13,236 nucleotides of DNA, from positions 1-13,236 of the forward strand of contig JAITST010000046.1 of the NCBI GenBank assembly GCA_031287585.1, written 5' to 3'. Below the pieces are notes generated by a model that saw only the letters and a list, made by a program, of their open reading frames with translations, ran no database searches and was not told the DNA's origin. Below are positions 5,885 through 13,060 of this stretch, piece by piece (position 1 is the stretch's first letter; every line of letters begins with the position of its first letter). The stretch comes from Planctomycetaceae bacterium. Lineage in GTDB: Bacteria; Planctomycetota; Planctomycetia; Pirellulales; Thermoguttaceae. A program made the position numbers and the translations under genes.

Positions 5885-8845
5885 ATGTCTTTGGAAAGGA
5901 TGCCGCGGGATGGTCAAGGGCGTTCGGTGCTTGCTGTTGTACTGATGGTACTGGCACGTATTGGCGTTACTTATCCTATTACCGTTCTTGCTCTCGCTAT
6001 CGGACTTGCTATACTTAGCGGTTTGTACACTTATCAGGAACTTGGTTTCAAGACCAGCCGTGTTGACCTTATCAATCCTAATAGCGGCTTTAATCGTCTT
6101 TGGCTCGAATATATTGAGGAATTTGGCGACAACGACGAGATGATTATTATTGTCGAAGGCAAGAGCAGTACCGCCGTTACACCGATTCTCGAATCGGTGT
6201 CCGCAAAAATCAAAGGTTATCCAAACCTGTTTCACAGCGTTATGTACGGCGTTGATTTAACAAAAATCCGTGCGAAAGGTTTACACTACGTTCCTAGCAA
6301 AGACCTTGCGATAATCGACGGCTTTGTTAGCGAGGCAGCACCGATACTGAACGGTAACTGGGCGATGTTGAGTGTTGAGGCACAGTTACGGCAGTACCAA
6401 ATGTTGTTAAACTTACGCGGACAACTTTCCGCGTTACCGCCCGACGTACCGATGCCGCAATACGTTCTTGAATCGTTACCGCCTGAAATGCGTAACGTTG
6501 ACTTGAAGGCGAAAATGACTAATGCGCTTAACGACCTTGATGCGTTATCAATCTCGCTTGAACGGTCATTACTAAATCCACGTAACGATACTTACGATTC
6601 GCCTTGGCAAAAAACGCAAAGTAATATGTCGTCGCACCAAATGCCTGACGTTGTCGCGGCGGCTTCGGTTGGTGAATCAGGATACTTTCTGGTTCCGACT
6701 GATAACGGCATACTCGGTTTTGTTATGTTGCGTCTTGCCAAAGTGGAGAAGAAAGGGTTTGTTCACGGAACGGAAGCGATTGACAAGGTACGTGAGTTGA
6801 TAACGGAAGAACGGTCGCATCATCCCGAAGTTCAAATTGGATTAACTGGAATGATAGTAATCGAAAACGACGAAATGCGAGGCAGCAGCAACGCTATGAT
6901 TGTCGCGTCGATACTGTCGCTCGTCGGTGTTGCGCTCGTTTTTATGGCGGGATTTGGCGGGTTTCGTCATCCGTTAATGGCGGTTTTCTCGTTAGTAATT
7001 GCGTTTACGTGGACGATGGGATACGTTACGTTATTTATCGGACACCTAAACATTTTGAGTGTATCGTTCGGTTCGATACTCATCGGACTTGGTGTTGATT
7101 TCGGGATACATTACGTCGCACGGTATATGACGGAACGGAAAACGCAGCGTAGTCCGGGTGAGGCGATTGTACAAGCGGCAGGCGGAGTCGGACCGGGAGT
7201 TGTAACCGGTGCGGTTACGACTGCGATTGCGTTTTTTATGGCAGGACTTGCGGAGTTTACCGGCGTTGCTGAACTCGGTATCATATCGGGCGGCGGCGTT
7301 TTGTTATGCTGTTTCGCTACTTTGATGTTGATACCCGCGATGATTATGTTGAGCGACGGAGCAAGACCGTTACGCAAGATGCCGCAGCAGTTAAACGTCA
7401 ACGGTTTCCTCAAACCGCTATTTTATTTTCCGCGAACGGTTATTGCTGTTTCGTTGGTGATTACTGTTGCGTTGTTGTTCGGACTTCCATACGTTTGGTA
7501 TGACCACAACTTGCTGCACTTGCAGGCGGACGGTGAGGAAAGTGTTGAATGGGAACAGCGAATTCTTAACCTCGAAAACTCCGGTCAAAACGTTTGGTAC
7601 GCATTGTCGATTGCTGACAGCCGTGAGCAACTGTTACGGCGGAAAGCGGAGTTTAATGAGCGTTATCCTGATTTGCGGGTTGACGAAATCGTGTCGTGGT
7701 TTCCAGAGGCGGACGCGGACCGGAAAGAGACGATAAGCCGCATTGCCTCGCATTTGAGCAACTTGCCCGCTCGTCCCGCAGAAGATATTCCGGTTGCCGA
7801 CGCAACAATGACGATTCGTTCGTTACAAGGTTTGGAACATCAACTCGCGAACGTGCCGGGTACCGCGGCGACGATTCAACGCTTGGATAAAATTTGTAAG
7901 TGGTTACAGACGAACCGCAGCGATGTTTGTTCCGCTCATATCGCGCGTTATCAGTTTGCGATGGCGGGCGATTTGTTGGCTCGGATGGAAACGTTACGTT
8001 CGATGGCTAACCCTGAATCGCCGACGATTGATGACTTGCCTGAGTCGTTAGTGTCGCGGTTTGTAAGTAAGAACGGAAAATTCCTTATGAGAATTTTTAC
8101 AGACGCTGACATCTGGAATATGGACGAGATGGAACAATTTGTGAAGCAGGTTCGGAGTATCGACGCGAACGCGACTGGTGCGCCGCTGCAAACTTACGAA
8201 GCGTCGAAGCAGATGCAGAAGGGTTACATTATGACGGCGATTTATGCGTTTGCCGCCGTCTTTGTGCTATTGCTGATAGATATGCGGTCGCTCAAACTGA
8301 CTTTGTTGACATTGACACCGATGCTCATTGGATTGGCTCAGACATTCGGATTACTAGGTTTTCTGGGTGTGCCGTTGAATCCGGCGAATATGATTGTGTT
8401 GCCGTTGATTATCGGTATCGGTATTGATTATGGTGTTCACATCATACACGATTACCGTGAGCGACCGAACGAACGCTACAATATGAGTACGTCAACGGCA
8501 AGTGCGGTTTTGATAACGGCGTTGACGACAATGTTAGGTTTCGGAACGCTAATGATAGCGTCACACCGCGGATTACAAAGTCTTGGCCGCGTGCTGGTTA
8601 TCGGGATAACGTGTACACTGTTTACGTCGCTGATAGTGTTACCATCGGTGCTGGCATTGTTTACCTCGCGGAATAAGGAAACGGTAAAACAAGACGAACA
8701 AGTCGAAGCAGAACAAGAAGCACTGGTAGAATTAGAAGGTGAAGCCGCAAACGAAGAACCGGAAACAATCGGTAAACCAAGACTGGTGATAGCGGAGGAA
8801 GATGAATACGCAACACCAGTGAAAAAATTAAGACGAAGATTGTGA
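5885..8845 (+). CDS. RND/MMPL superfamily transporter, HpnN-like
   Basis: A 986-residue inner-membrane protein with the duplicated RND layout. TM1 is about 28-48, then a large periplasmic loop (50-335) and five spans (about 338-490). TM7 is about 512-538, then a second loop (540-780) and a second five-span bundle (about 783-925). Each half carries the RND-type proton-relay motif: GLGVDFGIH with Asp405 and GIGIDYGVH with Asp848. Known relatives are proton-driven exporters of lipids such as hopanoids; the substrate here is not readable. The last ~58 residues form a Glu-rich soluble tail ending in KKLRRRL, which looks like an addition. I chose ATG 5885 over the in-frame TTG 5870 and over ATG 5900; none has a good Shine-Dalgarno. 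The response regulator follows after 41 bp, so the two are probably co-transcribed. Third codon positions shift strongly from T to A along the gene. Confidence 0.9.
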   Translation: MSLERMPRDGQGRSVLAVVLMVLARIGVTYPITVLALAIGLAILSGLYTYQELGFKTSRVDLINPNSGFNRLWLEYIEEFGDNDEMIIIVEGKSSTAVTPILESVSAKIKGYPNLFHSVMYGVDLTKIRAKGLHYVPSKDLAIIDGFVSEAAPILNGNWAMLSVEAQLRQYQMLLNLRGQLSALPPDVPMPQYVLESLPPEMRNVDLKAKMTNALNDLDALSISLERSLLNPRNDTYDSPWQKTQSNMSSHQMPDVVAAASVGESGYFLVPTDNGILGFVMLRLAKVEKKGFVHGTEAIDKVRELITEERSHHPEVQIGLTGMIVIENDEMRGSSNAMIVASILSLVGVALVFMAGFGGFRHPLMAVFSLVIAFTWTMGYVTLFIGHLNILSVSFGSILIGLGVDFGIHYVARYMTERKTQRSPGEAIVQAAGGVGPGVVTGAVTTAIAFFMAGLAEFTGVAELGIISGGGVLLCCFATLMLIPAMIMLSDGARPLRKMPQQLNVNGFLKPLFYFPRTVIAVSLVITVALLFGLPYVWYDHNLLHLQADGEESVEWEQRILNLENSGQNVWYALSIADSREQLLRRKAEFNERYPDLRVDEIVSWFPEADADRKETISRIASHLSNLPARPAEDIPVADATMTIRSLQGLEHQLANVPGTAATIQRLDKICKWLQTNRSDVCSAHIARYQFAMAGDLLARMETLRSMANPESPTIDDLPESLVSRFVSKNGKFLMRIFTDADIWNMDEMEQFVKQVRSIDANATGAPLQTYEASKQMQKGYIMTAIYAFAAVFVLLLIDMRSLKLTLLTLTPMLIGLAQTFGLLGFLGVPLNPANMIVLPLIIGIGIDYGVHIIHDYRERPNERYNMSTSTASAVLITALTTMLGFGTLMIASHRGLQSLGRVLVIGITCTLFTSLIVLPSVLALFTSRNKETVKQDEQVEAEQEALVELEGEAANEEPETIGKPRLVIAEEDEYATPVKKLRRRL

Positions 8846-8886
8846 AACGATGCTGTACATTTTTAACTCAAACTGAAAAGCTCATT

Positions 8887-10383
8887 ATGAAAATCCTATT
8901 CGCCGACGACGAAATTTCTCTTCAGGAACTGATGCGGTTAGAATTACCGCGTATGGGTCATACGGTAACAGTTTGCCCCGACGGTCGGGCTGCGATTTCG
9001 GTTCTTGAAAAGGAATCGTTTGACTGCCTGTTACTTGACCTCGATATGCCGGGCGCGACGGGCTTGGAAGTCATCTCGGCGGCGAAGGAGTTATCGCCTC
9101 ATTCGGACGCGGTGATAATGACGGGCAAAGGTACGCTCGATTCTGCCGTTTCCGCGATACATTACGGCGTAAGCGACTACATAACGAAACCGCCGCGGTT
9201 GAAAGACATTGAGATGGTTCTGAAACGAATCGCCGAAAAACGTGAATGGAAAAACAAGTACATTGCCGCTCAAAATCAGTTACAGCGTATCGAAGGCGGG
9301 ATGTGGTTAGTCGGCGAGTCTGACCCGATGCAACGTGTTTACTATATTCTCGACAGAATCGCGCCAACCGAATCGACAGTCGTAATTCTCGGTGAAACGG
9401 GAACGGGTAAGGAACTCGTAGCCCGCGCGATACACGACCGTAGTCAGCGTAAGAATAAACCGTTCGTCGCCGTAAACTGCGGAGCGTTACCGGAAACGTT
9501 AATCGAGAGCGAACTGTTCGGACACCGTAAAGGAAGTTTCACTGGTGCGAACGAACACCGCGCGGGATTGTTCGAGGTAGCAGACGGCGGTACGTTGTTT
9601 CTGGACGAAATCGGTGAATTGCCCAAAGGTGTACAATCGAAACTGTTACGTTTCCTCGAAAGCGGCGAAGTACGCAAAATCGGTGAAAACGCACCGATAA
9701 TTTGTAACGTGCGTGTTGTTTGCGCGACACTCAAAAATCTTGAAACGATGGTAGAAGCGGGCGACTTCCGCGAGGATTTATGGTTTCGTATCAACACGTT
9801 CGAGATTCACATACCGCCGCTGCGCGAACGTACCGACGACCTGTCGGAACTGATTGCCCACCTTGCGAAACGCTATCATGAGAAGATAAACATAAAAAGC
9901 GGCGAAGATCTGTTTACGCCCGAAGCGTTCAAAATTTTGCAAGGGTATAAGTGGCCTGGTAACGTTCGTCAACTGGCGAATGTAATCGAACACGCATTAA
10001 TTCTGGCGGACAGATTACCGGTTGGCGTTGACGAGTTACCGTCGTCGATTAAGCCGAAGGTGGAATACGCGGAACACGCAACGGTAAACCACGACCGGAT
10101 AACTGAACGCCGTCCGAACAGACCGATAATTAACAAGTCCGAGTTACCGGAGGCGACGGGACCAATCGCGGAGTTGTTGTCGTTTGAACCGGGTTTGAGG
10201 GAAGGCGAACGTCCCAAGTTGACATTACGTGATATGGAGATGGACGCGATCCAACAAGCACTGCAAAGAAACGAAGGCAACAAAGCCAAAGCCGCAGAAG
10301 AACTGGGAATAAGCACAAAAACGCTGTACAACAAATTACACCAGTCAGACACAAAGAAAGAGGAAAATCTGGGTGCGGCGTAA
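8887..10383 (+). CDS. Sigma54-dependent response regulator, NtrC family
   Basis: The 498-residue protein has three standard parts. The receiver domain (1-~115) has acidic pair D7-D8, phospho-acceptor Asp51 in LLLDLDMPG, T79 and K101 (ITKP). The AAA+ activator domain (~143-385) has Walker A GETGTGKE at 169-176, the sigma54-contact loop GSFTGA at 216-221 (Ser in place of the usual Ala), Walker B TLFLDE at 236-241, the arginine region REDLWFRIN and PLRER, and GNVRQL at 358-363. A Fis-type helix-turn-helix follows (about 447-485, NKAKAAEELGISTKTLYNKL). It should bind upstream activator sites and drive ATP-dependent opening of sigma54 promoters when phosphorylated. The ATG at 8887 matches the usual receiver start; an in-frame GTG at 8842 overlaps the transporter stop (GTGA) and would add 15 residues. 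No histidine kinase is nearby. A variable linker (~390-445) precedes the HTH. Confidence 0.95.
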   Translation: MKILFADDEISLQELMRLELPRMGHTVTVCPDGRAAISVLEKESFDCLLLDLDMPGATGLEVISAAKELSPHSDAVIMTGKGTLDSAVSAIHYGVSDYITKPPRLKDIEMVLKRIAEKREWKNKYIAAQNQLQRIEGGMWLVGESDPMQRVYYILDRIAPTESTVVILGETGTGKELVARAIHDRSQRKNKPFVAVNCGALPETLIESELFGHRKGSFTGANEHRAGLFEVADGGTLFLDEIGELPKGVQSKLLRFLESGEVRKIGENAPIICNVRVVCATLKNLETMVEAGDFREDLWFRINTFEIHIPPLRERTDDLSELIAHLAKRYHEKINIKSGEDLFTPEAFKILQGYKWPGNVRQLANVIEHALILADRLPVGVDELPSSIKPKVEYAEHATVNHDRITERRPNRPIINKSELPEATGPIAELLSFEPGLREGERPKLTLRDMEMDAIQQALQRNEGNKAKAAEELGISTKTLYNKLHQSDTKKEENLGAA

Positions 10384-10385
10384 AA

Positions 10386-10490
10386 ATGACTCACAAATTA
10401 CAAACACGTAAACACGACGCAGAAAAATCGCAAACCGTTTGCGTTAATTGTGGCGAAATGCCCGTGTACACCACAAAATACTCTAGATAA
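10386..10490 (+). CDS. Possible 34-aa CxxC microprotein
   Basis: An ATG two bases after the regulator stop opens a 34-residue frame containing CVNCGE, a CxxC pair like half of a zinc ribbon, in a basic, Lys/Thr-rich context. Its early codons are A-rich like the end of the preceding gene. No Shine-Dalgarno is seen, but the near-adjacency (TAAAAATG) would allow re-initiation after the regulator. It could equally be chance; a single CxxC is weak evidence. I know of no family for it. Confidence 0.3.
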   Translation: MTHKLQTRKHDAEKSQTVCVNCGEMPVYTTKYSR

Positions 10491-10664
10491 CTTCCGAAAA
10501 CTCACTTTTTCATTCAATAAACTCCTGATTTTACGGGGTTTACTGTTTTGAGTCGGTAGGTTTTTCTATTTTAGAATATACCTTCACAATCTCACGATTA
10601 GATTGTCTGGGGTGGTGACTGTTGGAAAAAACGGATAAATTTTCTGTTTATTTTTGTTTTTCTA
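10491..10664. other. Intergenic stretch with two inverted repeats
   Basis: Two hairpins stand out. TAAACTCC (10518-10525) pairs with GGGGTTTA (10535-10542) with one G-T wobble and could help end the operon, although only a short T-run follows. ACAATCT (10586-10592) pairs perfectly with AGATTGT (10600-10606) around a 7-base loop; this dyad lies about 60 bp upstream of the next promoter and could be an operator. No gene is seen. Confidence 0.4.
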
Positions 10665-10692
10665 TTGATTTTCTCTCAAGTTGCGATAAAAT
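10665..10692 (+). promoter_or_regulatory. Candidate promoter for the small 83-aa gene
   Basis: TTGATT at 10665-10670 and TAAAAT at 10687-10692 are 16 bp apart in a T-rich tract. The start would be near 10699, placing the leader hairpin at the 5' end of the RNA. Confidence 0.45.
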
Positions 10693-10739
10693 GTGTGTAT
10701 CGCAGTTTTGACCGCCGTGTGAAACTGCGACTGTTTTTT
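10681..10739 (+). promoter_or_regulatory. Overlapping hairpins with T-run, attenuator-like leader
   Basis: Hairpin 1 pairs GCGATA (10683-10688) with TATCGC (10698-10703). Hairpin 2 pairs CGCAGTTT (10701-10708) with AAACTGCG (10722-10729), a perfect 8-bp stem with a 13-base loop, and is followed by T6 at 10734-10739. The two stems share CGC at 10701-10703, so in one RNA they exclude each other. With the promoter at 10665-10692, only hairpin 2 would be fully transcribed, giving a 5' stem-loop or a short terminated RNA just before a GGAG ribosome site. With read-through from upstream both could form. Confidence 0.45.
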
Positions 10740-10749
10740 GGAGACTGAG

Positions 10750-11001
10750 TTGGTTTTTGACTCCCCCGTGATTAGTACCGCTTTGTTTATTCTGGTCATT
10801 GCCAAGGCGTTAAGCGTTTTTGTGCAGGTGATTTGCGGTCAAGAGACGAGCGTTGGAGTTTGTGACACAGATGTTGTTCCCTCAGAAATTTCTCCAAACA
10901 GTATTGTTAGGGCGGATGTTGTGGAAAAGTGTTGTAATTTGCAAATAAAATTTTCAACCGTAACGATTTTTCGTACAATGACTATGATTTCACTATTTTG
11001 A
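10750..11001 (+). CDS. Putative 83-aa small membrane/secreted protein
   Basis: I do not recognise this protein. A TTG start at 10750 has GGAG (10740-10743) six bases upstream, the same style as the TTG start of the sigma factor gene. The N-terminus (about residues 7-28, ISTALFILVIAKALSVFVQVI) is strongly hydrophobic and could be a membrane anchor or signal segment. The rest is short, with Cys at 29, 38, 61 and 62. First codon positions are G/A-rich and many codons end in T, as in the 5' parts of neighbouring genes, which favours coding. A promoter and a leader hairpin with a T-run lie just upstream. Against it: no homology that I can name, a non-ATG start and small size. Alternative starts are GTG 10768 or TTG 10738. 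Confidence 0.35.
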   Translation: MVFDSPVISTALFILVIAKALSVFVQVICGQETSVGVCDTDVVPSEISPNSIVRADVVEKCCNLQIKFSTVTIFRTMTMISLF

Positions 11002-11262
11002 CTATATTGTCCCTTTTATCTGGTTTACGCCACTGTAATATCCTATCAAATTTGGTTTGTAGTGCGCAGTGTCTCCGATTGTGAGATACAATAGACCTGT
11101 AATAAGAGGTTTGACTCGGTCAATTTGGTTAATTTGTCTGGTTACGGTAATTTACGTTTTGTGAGACGAATAAAGTTTCAGGAATATAGTGACAGAATTT
11201 TTATTTTTAGCGAACTTGCAAAGTTTTCTACCGTATAAGGTTGCTGACAATACTGGTATCGA
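11002..11262. other. T-rich intergenic stretch upstream of the sigma factor gene
   Basis: No convincing gene. There is a small dyad ATTGT-gagat-ACAAT at about 11079-11093, whose half-sites echo the ACAATCT/AGATTGT dyad at 10586-10606. TTGACT at 10998 lacks a properly spaced -10. The length suggests a regulatory leader or promoter region for the sigma factor gene. Confidence 0.3.
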
Positions 11263-11415
11263 ATGCCTGTTGCCGATAACCTTGAATTTGAACGTGATTT
11301 TGTACAACATATAGAGGGAGCCGTTTCGGACTTTTGCGTTAAATGGATGAGCAAACAGTGCGGGTTGGTTTTCGGAAACAATCTACATAAGGAGTTTTAT
11401 TTTGTACGACTTTGA
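11263..11415 (+). CDS. Doubtful 50-aa upstream ORF overlapping the sigma factor start
   Basis: ATG 11263 opens a frame of 50 codons (MPVADNLEFERDFVQHIEGA...) that stops at 11413-11415, 14 bases inside the sigma factor gene in another frame. If translated, ribosomes ending here would be close to the AAGGAG site and the TTG start, allowing coupling. There is no Shine-Dalgarno for this ORF, and a frame of this length can occur by chance. Confidence 0.2.
   Translation: MPVADNLEFERDFVQHIEGAVSDFCVKWMSKQCGLVFGNNLHKEFYFVRL
11288..11315 (+). promoter_or_regulatory. Candidate proximal promoter of the sigma factor gene
   Basis: TTGAAC at 11288-11293 and TATAGA at 11310-11315 are 16 bp apart; each matches four of six consensus bases. 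It would give a leader of about 80 nt. Other promoters further upstream are possible. Confidence 0.35.
11389..11394 (+). promoter_or_regulatory. Shine-Dalgarno AAGGAG deciding the TTG start at 11402
   Basis: AAGGAG followed by seven bases precedes TTG 11402. No ATG or GTG in frame offers a better start before the conserved region, so the TTG is accepted as the start. Confidence 0.75.
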
Positions 11416-12979
11416 TGACTTTGACAGTTCGTATGTTGCGGACGAGGAAACTGTGTACATTGAAGACGATTTCGATGACGATGGTGTAAGTTTGAATCTG
11501 CCGGAAGGATCGACGTTACTTGCTGACGATGACGAAGACGATGATGAAGATATTGAAAATCCGGTGTCTGTGGCTGATATTGAGGAGATAAAATTTGACG
11601 GAACGGACTTTTGGTCGGACGATCCGGTTCGGATGTACCTTACGCAAATGGGTGAGATACCGCTCCTTACACTTCAACGCGAAAAATCGTTAGCGATGCA
11701 GATTGAAACGTGCAGACGTAAGTTTCGTGCGGTTTTGTTGGAATGTGATTACGTTCTTCAACACGCTGTGCGCACGCTTAATCGTGTTATGCGTCAGGAG
11801 TTGCCGTTCGACAGGACGATTCAGGTTTCGCAATCTGATAACAGAGAAAAAGACCAGATTACCGGACGTTTTGAGTCCAACCTTGCGACATTGCGTAAAC
11901 TGATGGAGCGTAATCGTAGTGATTACAAAGTTGCGCTCAACAGGACACGCTCGCCCGAAGAACGTAAAACGGCGTGGTACCGGCTCGCACGCAGCCGCCG
12001 TTGTGCTGTTCGTATCGTTGAAGAACTCGGTCTCCGTACACAACGTATTGAGATTATGATTCCGACACTTGAAAAATTCAGCAAGCGGGTTGACGATTTG
12101 GCTCGGCGAATCAGAGAGCATAAGGCATCTGGTCGTCCTGAACGTGAGCGGCGGGATATGGCTGGCGAGTATCGCGAGATTCTCAAACTGACGCAGGAAA
12201 CGCCGACAAGTTTACGTAACAGAATCAAGTACGTGAAGGAATTGTTCGCACGGTATCAGGAAGCGAAACGCGGTTTGTCGGAAGGAAACTTGCGGCTTGT
12301 TGTTTCGCTTGCGAAGAAATACCGTAATCGCGGACTGACGTTCCTCGACCTGATTCAGGAAGGTAACGCTGGTTTGATGCGTGCGGTTGACAAGTTTGAG
12401 TACAAACGCGGTTTCAAGTTTTGTACTTACGCGACGTGGTGGATTCGTCAGGCGATAACCAGAGCGGTTGCAGACCAGAGCCGTATAATTCGTATTCCGG
12501 TTCACATGGTTGAAACGATTACGAAGGTACGTAATGCCGCACGGAAAACGTCAATGGAAAACGGACGTGAAGCGACGAATGACGAAATCGCAAAGGAAGC
12601 AAATATGACGAGCGACGAAACTCGCCGGATAACGTCAATGAGCCGCTATCCGATTAGTCTCGATCGTCCGGTTGGCACAAGCGAAGATTCGCACTTTGGC
12701 GACCTGTTGCCGGACATCACGGCGGAGAATCCGTCGGTAAACGCGCTGCAAGAAGCGTTGAAGACGAGAATTGCGTCGGTGCTGAAATCGTTAAGTTACC
12801 GTGAACGTGAAATCATAAGGTTGCGTTACGGACTAGGTGACGGATACAGTTACACGTTAGAAGAGGTAGGTCACATCTTCAAAGTGACACGTGAACGTAT
12901 TCGCCAAATAGAAGCGAAAGCGATCCGCAAACTGCAACAACCGTTACGAAGCCAAACACTGGTAGAGTTCCTGTCGTAG
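11402..12979 (+). CDS. rpoD: RNA polymerase primary-type sigma factor (RpoD/SigA-like)
   Basis: The 525-residue protein is a sigma70-family factor with primary-type regions. Residues 1-70 are very acidic (D/E runs at 42-52) with no clear region 1.1. Region 1.2 is at about 73-105 (DDPVRMYLTQMGEIPLLT). A basic non-conserved segment spans 107-283. Regions 2.1-2.4 span 284-360 (EGNLRLVVSLAKKYRNRGLTF; DLIQEGNAGLMRAVDKFEY; TYATWWIRQAITRAVADQ). Region 3 starts with RIPVHMVETI (364-373). Regions 4.1-4.2 are at 450-511, with the -35-reading HTH YTLEEVGHIFKVTRERIRQIEAKAIRKL. Region 2.4/4.2 similarity to housekeeping factors predicts TTGACA/TATAAT recognition, in line with the boxes seen here. The start is TTG with a strong Shine-Dalgarno, and the leader is long. 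It could be a paralogue rather than the single housekeeping factor, since bacteria of this kind may carry several RpoD-like genes. Confidence 0.93.
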   Translation: MYDFDDFDSSYVADEETVYIEDDFDDDGVSLNLPEGSTLLADDDEDDDEDIENPVSVADIEEIKFDGTDFWSDDPVRMYLTQMGEIPLLTLQREKSLAMQIETCRRKFRAVLLECDYVLQHAVRTLNRVMRQELPFDRTIQVSQSDNREKDQITGRFESNLATLRKLMERNRSDYKVALNRTRSPEERKTAWYRLARSRRCAVRIVEELGLRTQRIEIMIPTLEKFSKRVDDLARRIREHKASGRPERERRDMAGEYREILKLTQETPTSLRNRIKYVKELFARYQEAKRGLSEGNLRLVVSLAKKYRNRGLTFLDLIQEGNAGLMRAVDKFEYKRGFKFCTYATWWIRQAITRAVADQSRIIRIPVHMVETITKVRNAARKTSMENGREATNDEIAKEANMTSDETRRITSMSRYPISLDRPVGTSEDSHFGDLLPDITAENPSVNALQEALKTRIASVLKSLSYREREIIRLRYGLGDGYSYTLEEVGHIFKVTRERIRQIEAKAIRKLQQPLRSQTLVEFLS

Positions 12980-13001
12980 TTTCAGTTTACAGGCAAAACG
13001 A

Positions 13002-13045
13002 AAACCGCCGTGAGCAAAACAAAATTTTGTTCGCGGCGGTTTCAT
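13002..13045 (+). terminator. Hairpin downstream of the sigma factor gene, probable terminator
   Basis: AAACCGCCG (13002-13010) pairs perfectly with CGGCGGTTT (13034-13042), and inner bases GAGCAAAA pair with TTTTGTTC, with a G-T wobble. It lies 22 bases after the stop. The T-run after the stem is short (part of the stem itself), so termination may be moderate. The A-rich left flank would also suit reading from the other side. Confidence 0.6.
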
Positions 13046-13060
13046 ATCGCCAAGTGTGTA

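Noticed and set aside
8842..8886. GTG 8842 as the start of the response regulator
   Set aside because: It would make a tidy GTGA overlap with the transporter stop, but it adds 15 residues (MKRCCTF...) before the canonical receiver start MKILFADDE. Kept only as an alternative.
10491..11262. Known riboswitch or structural RNA (6S, RNase P, tmRNA, tRNA) in the sigma factor leader
   Set aside because: I looked for their signature segments and recognised none; a covariance-model search would be decisive.
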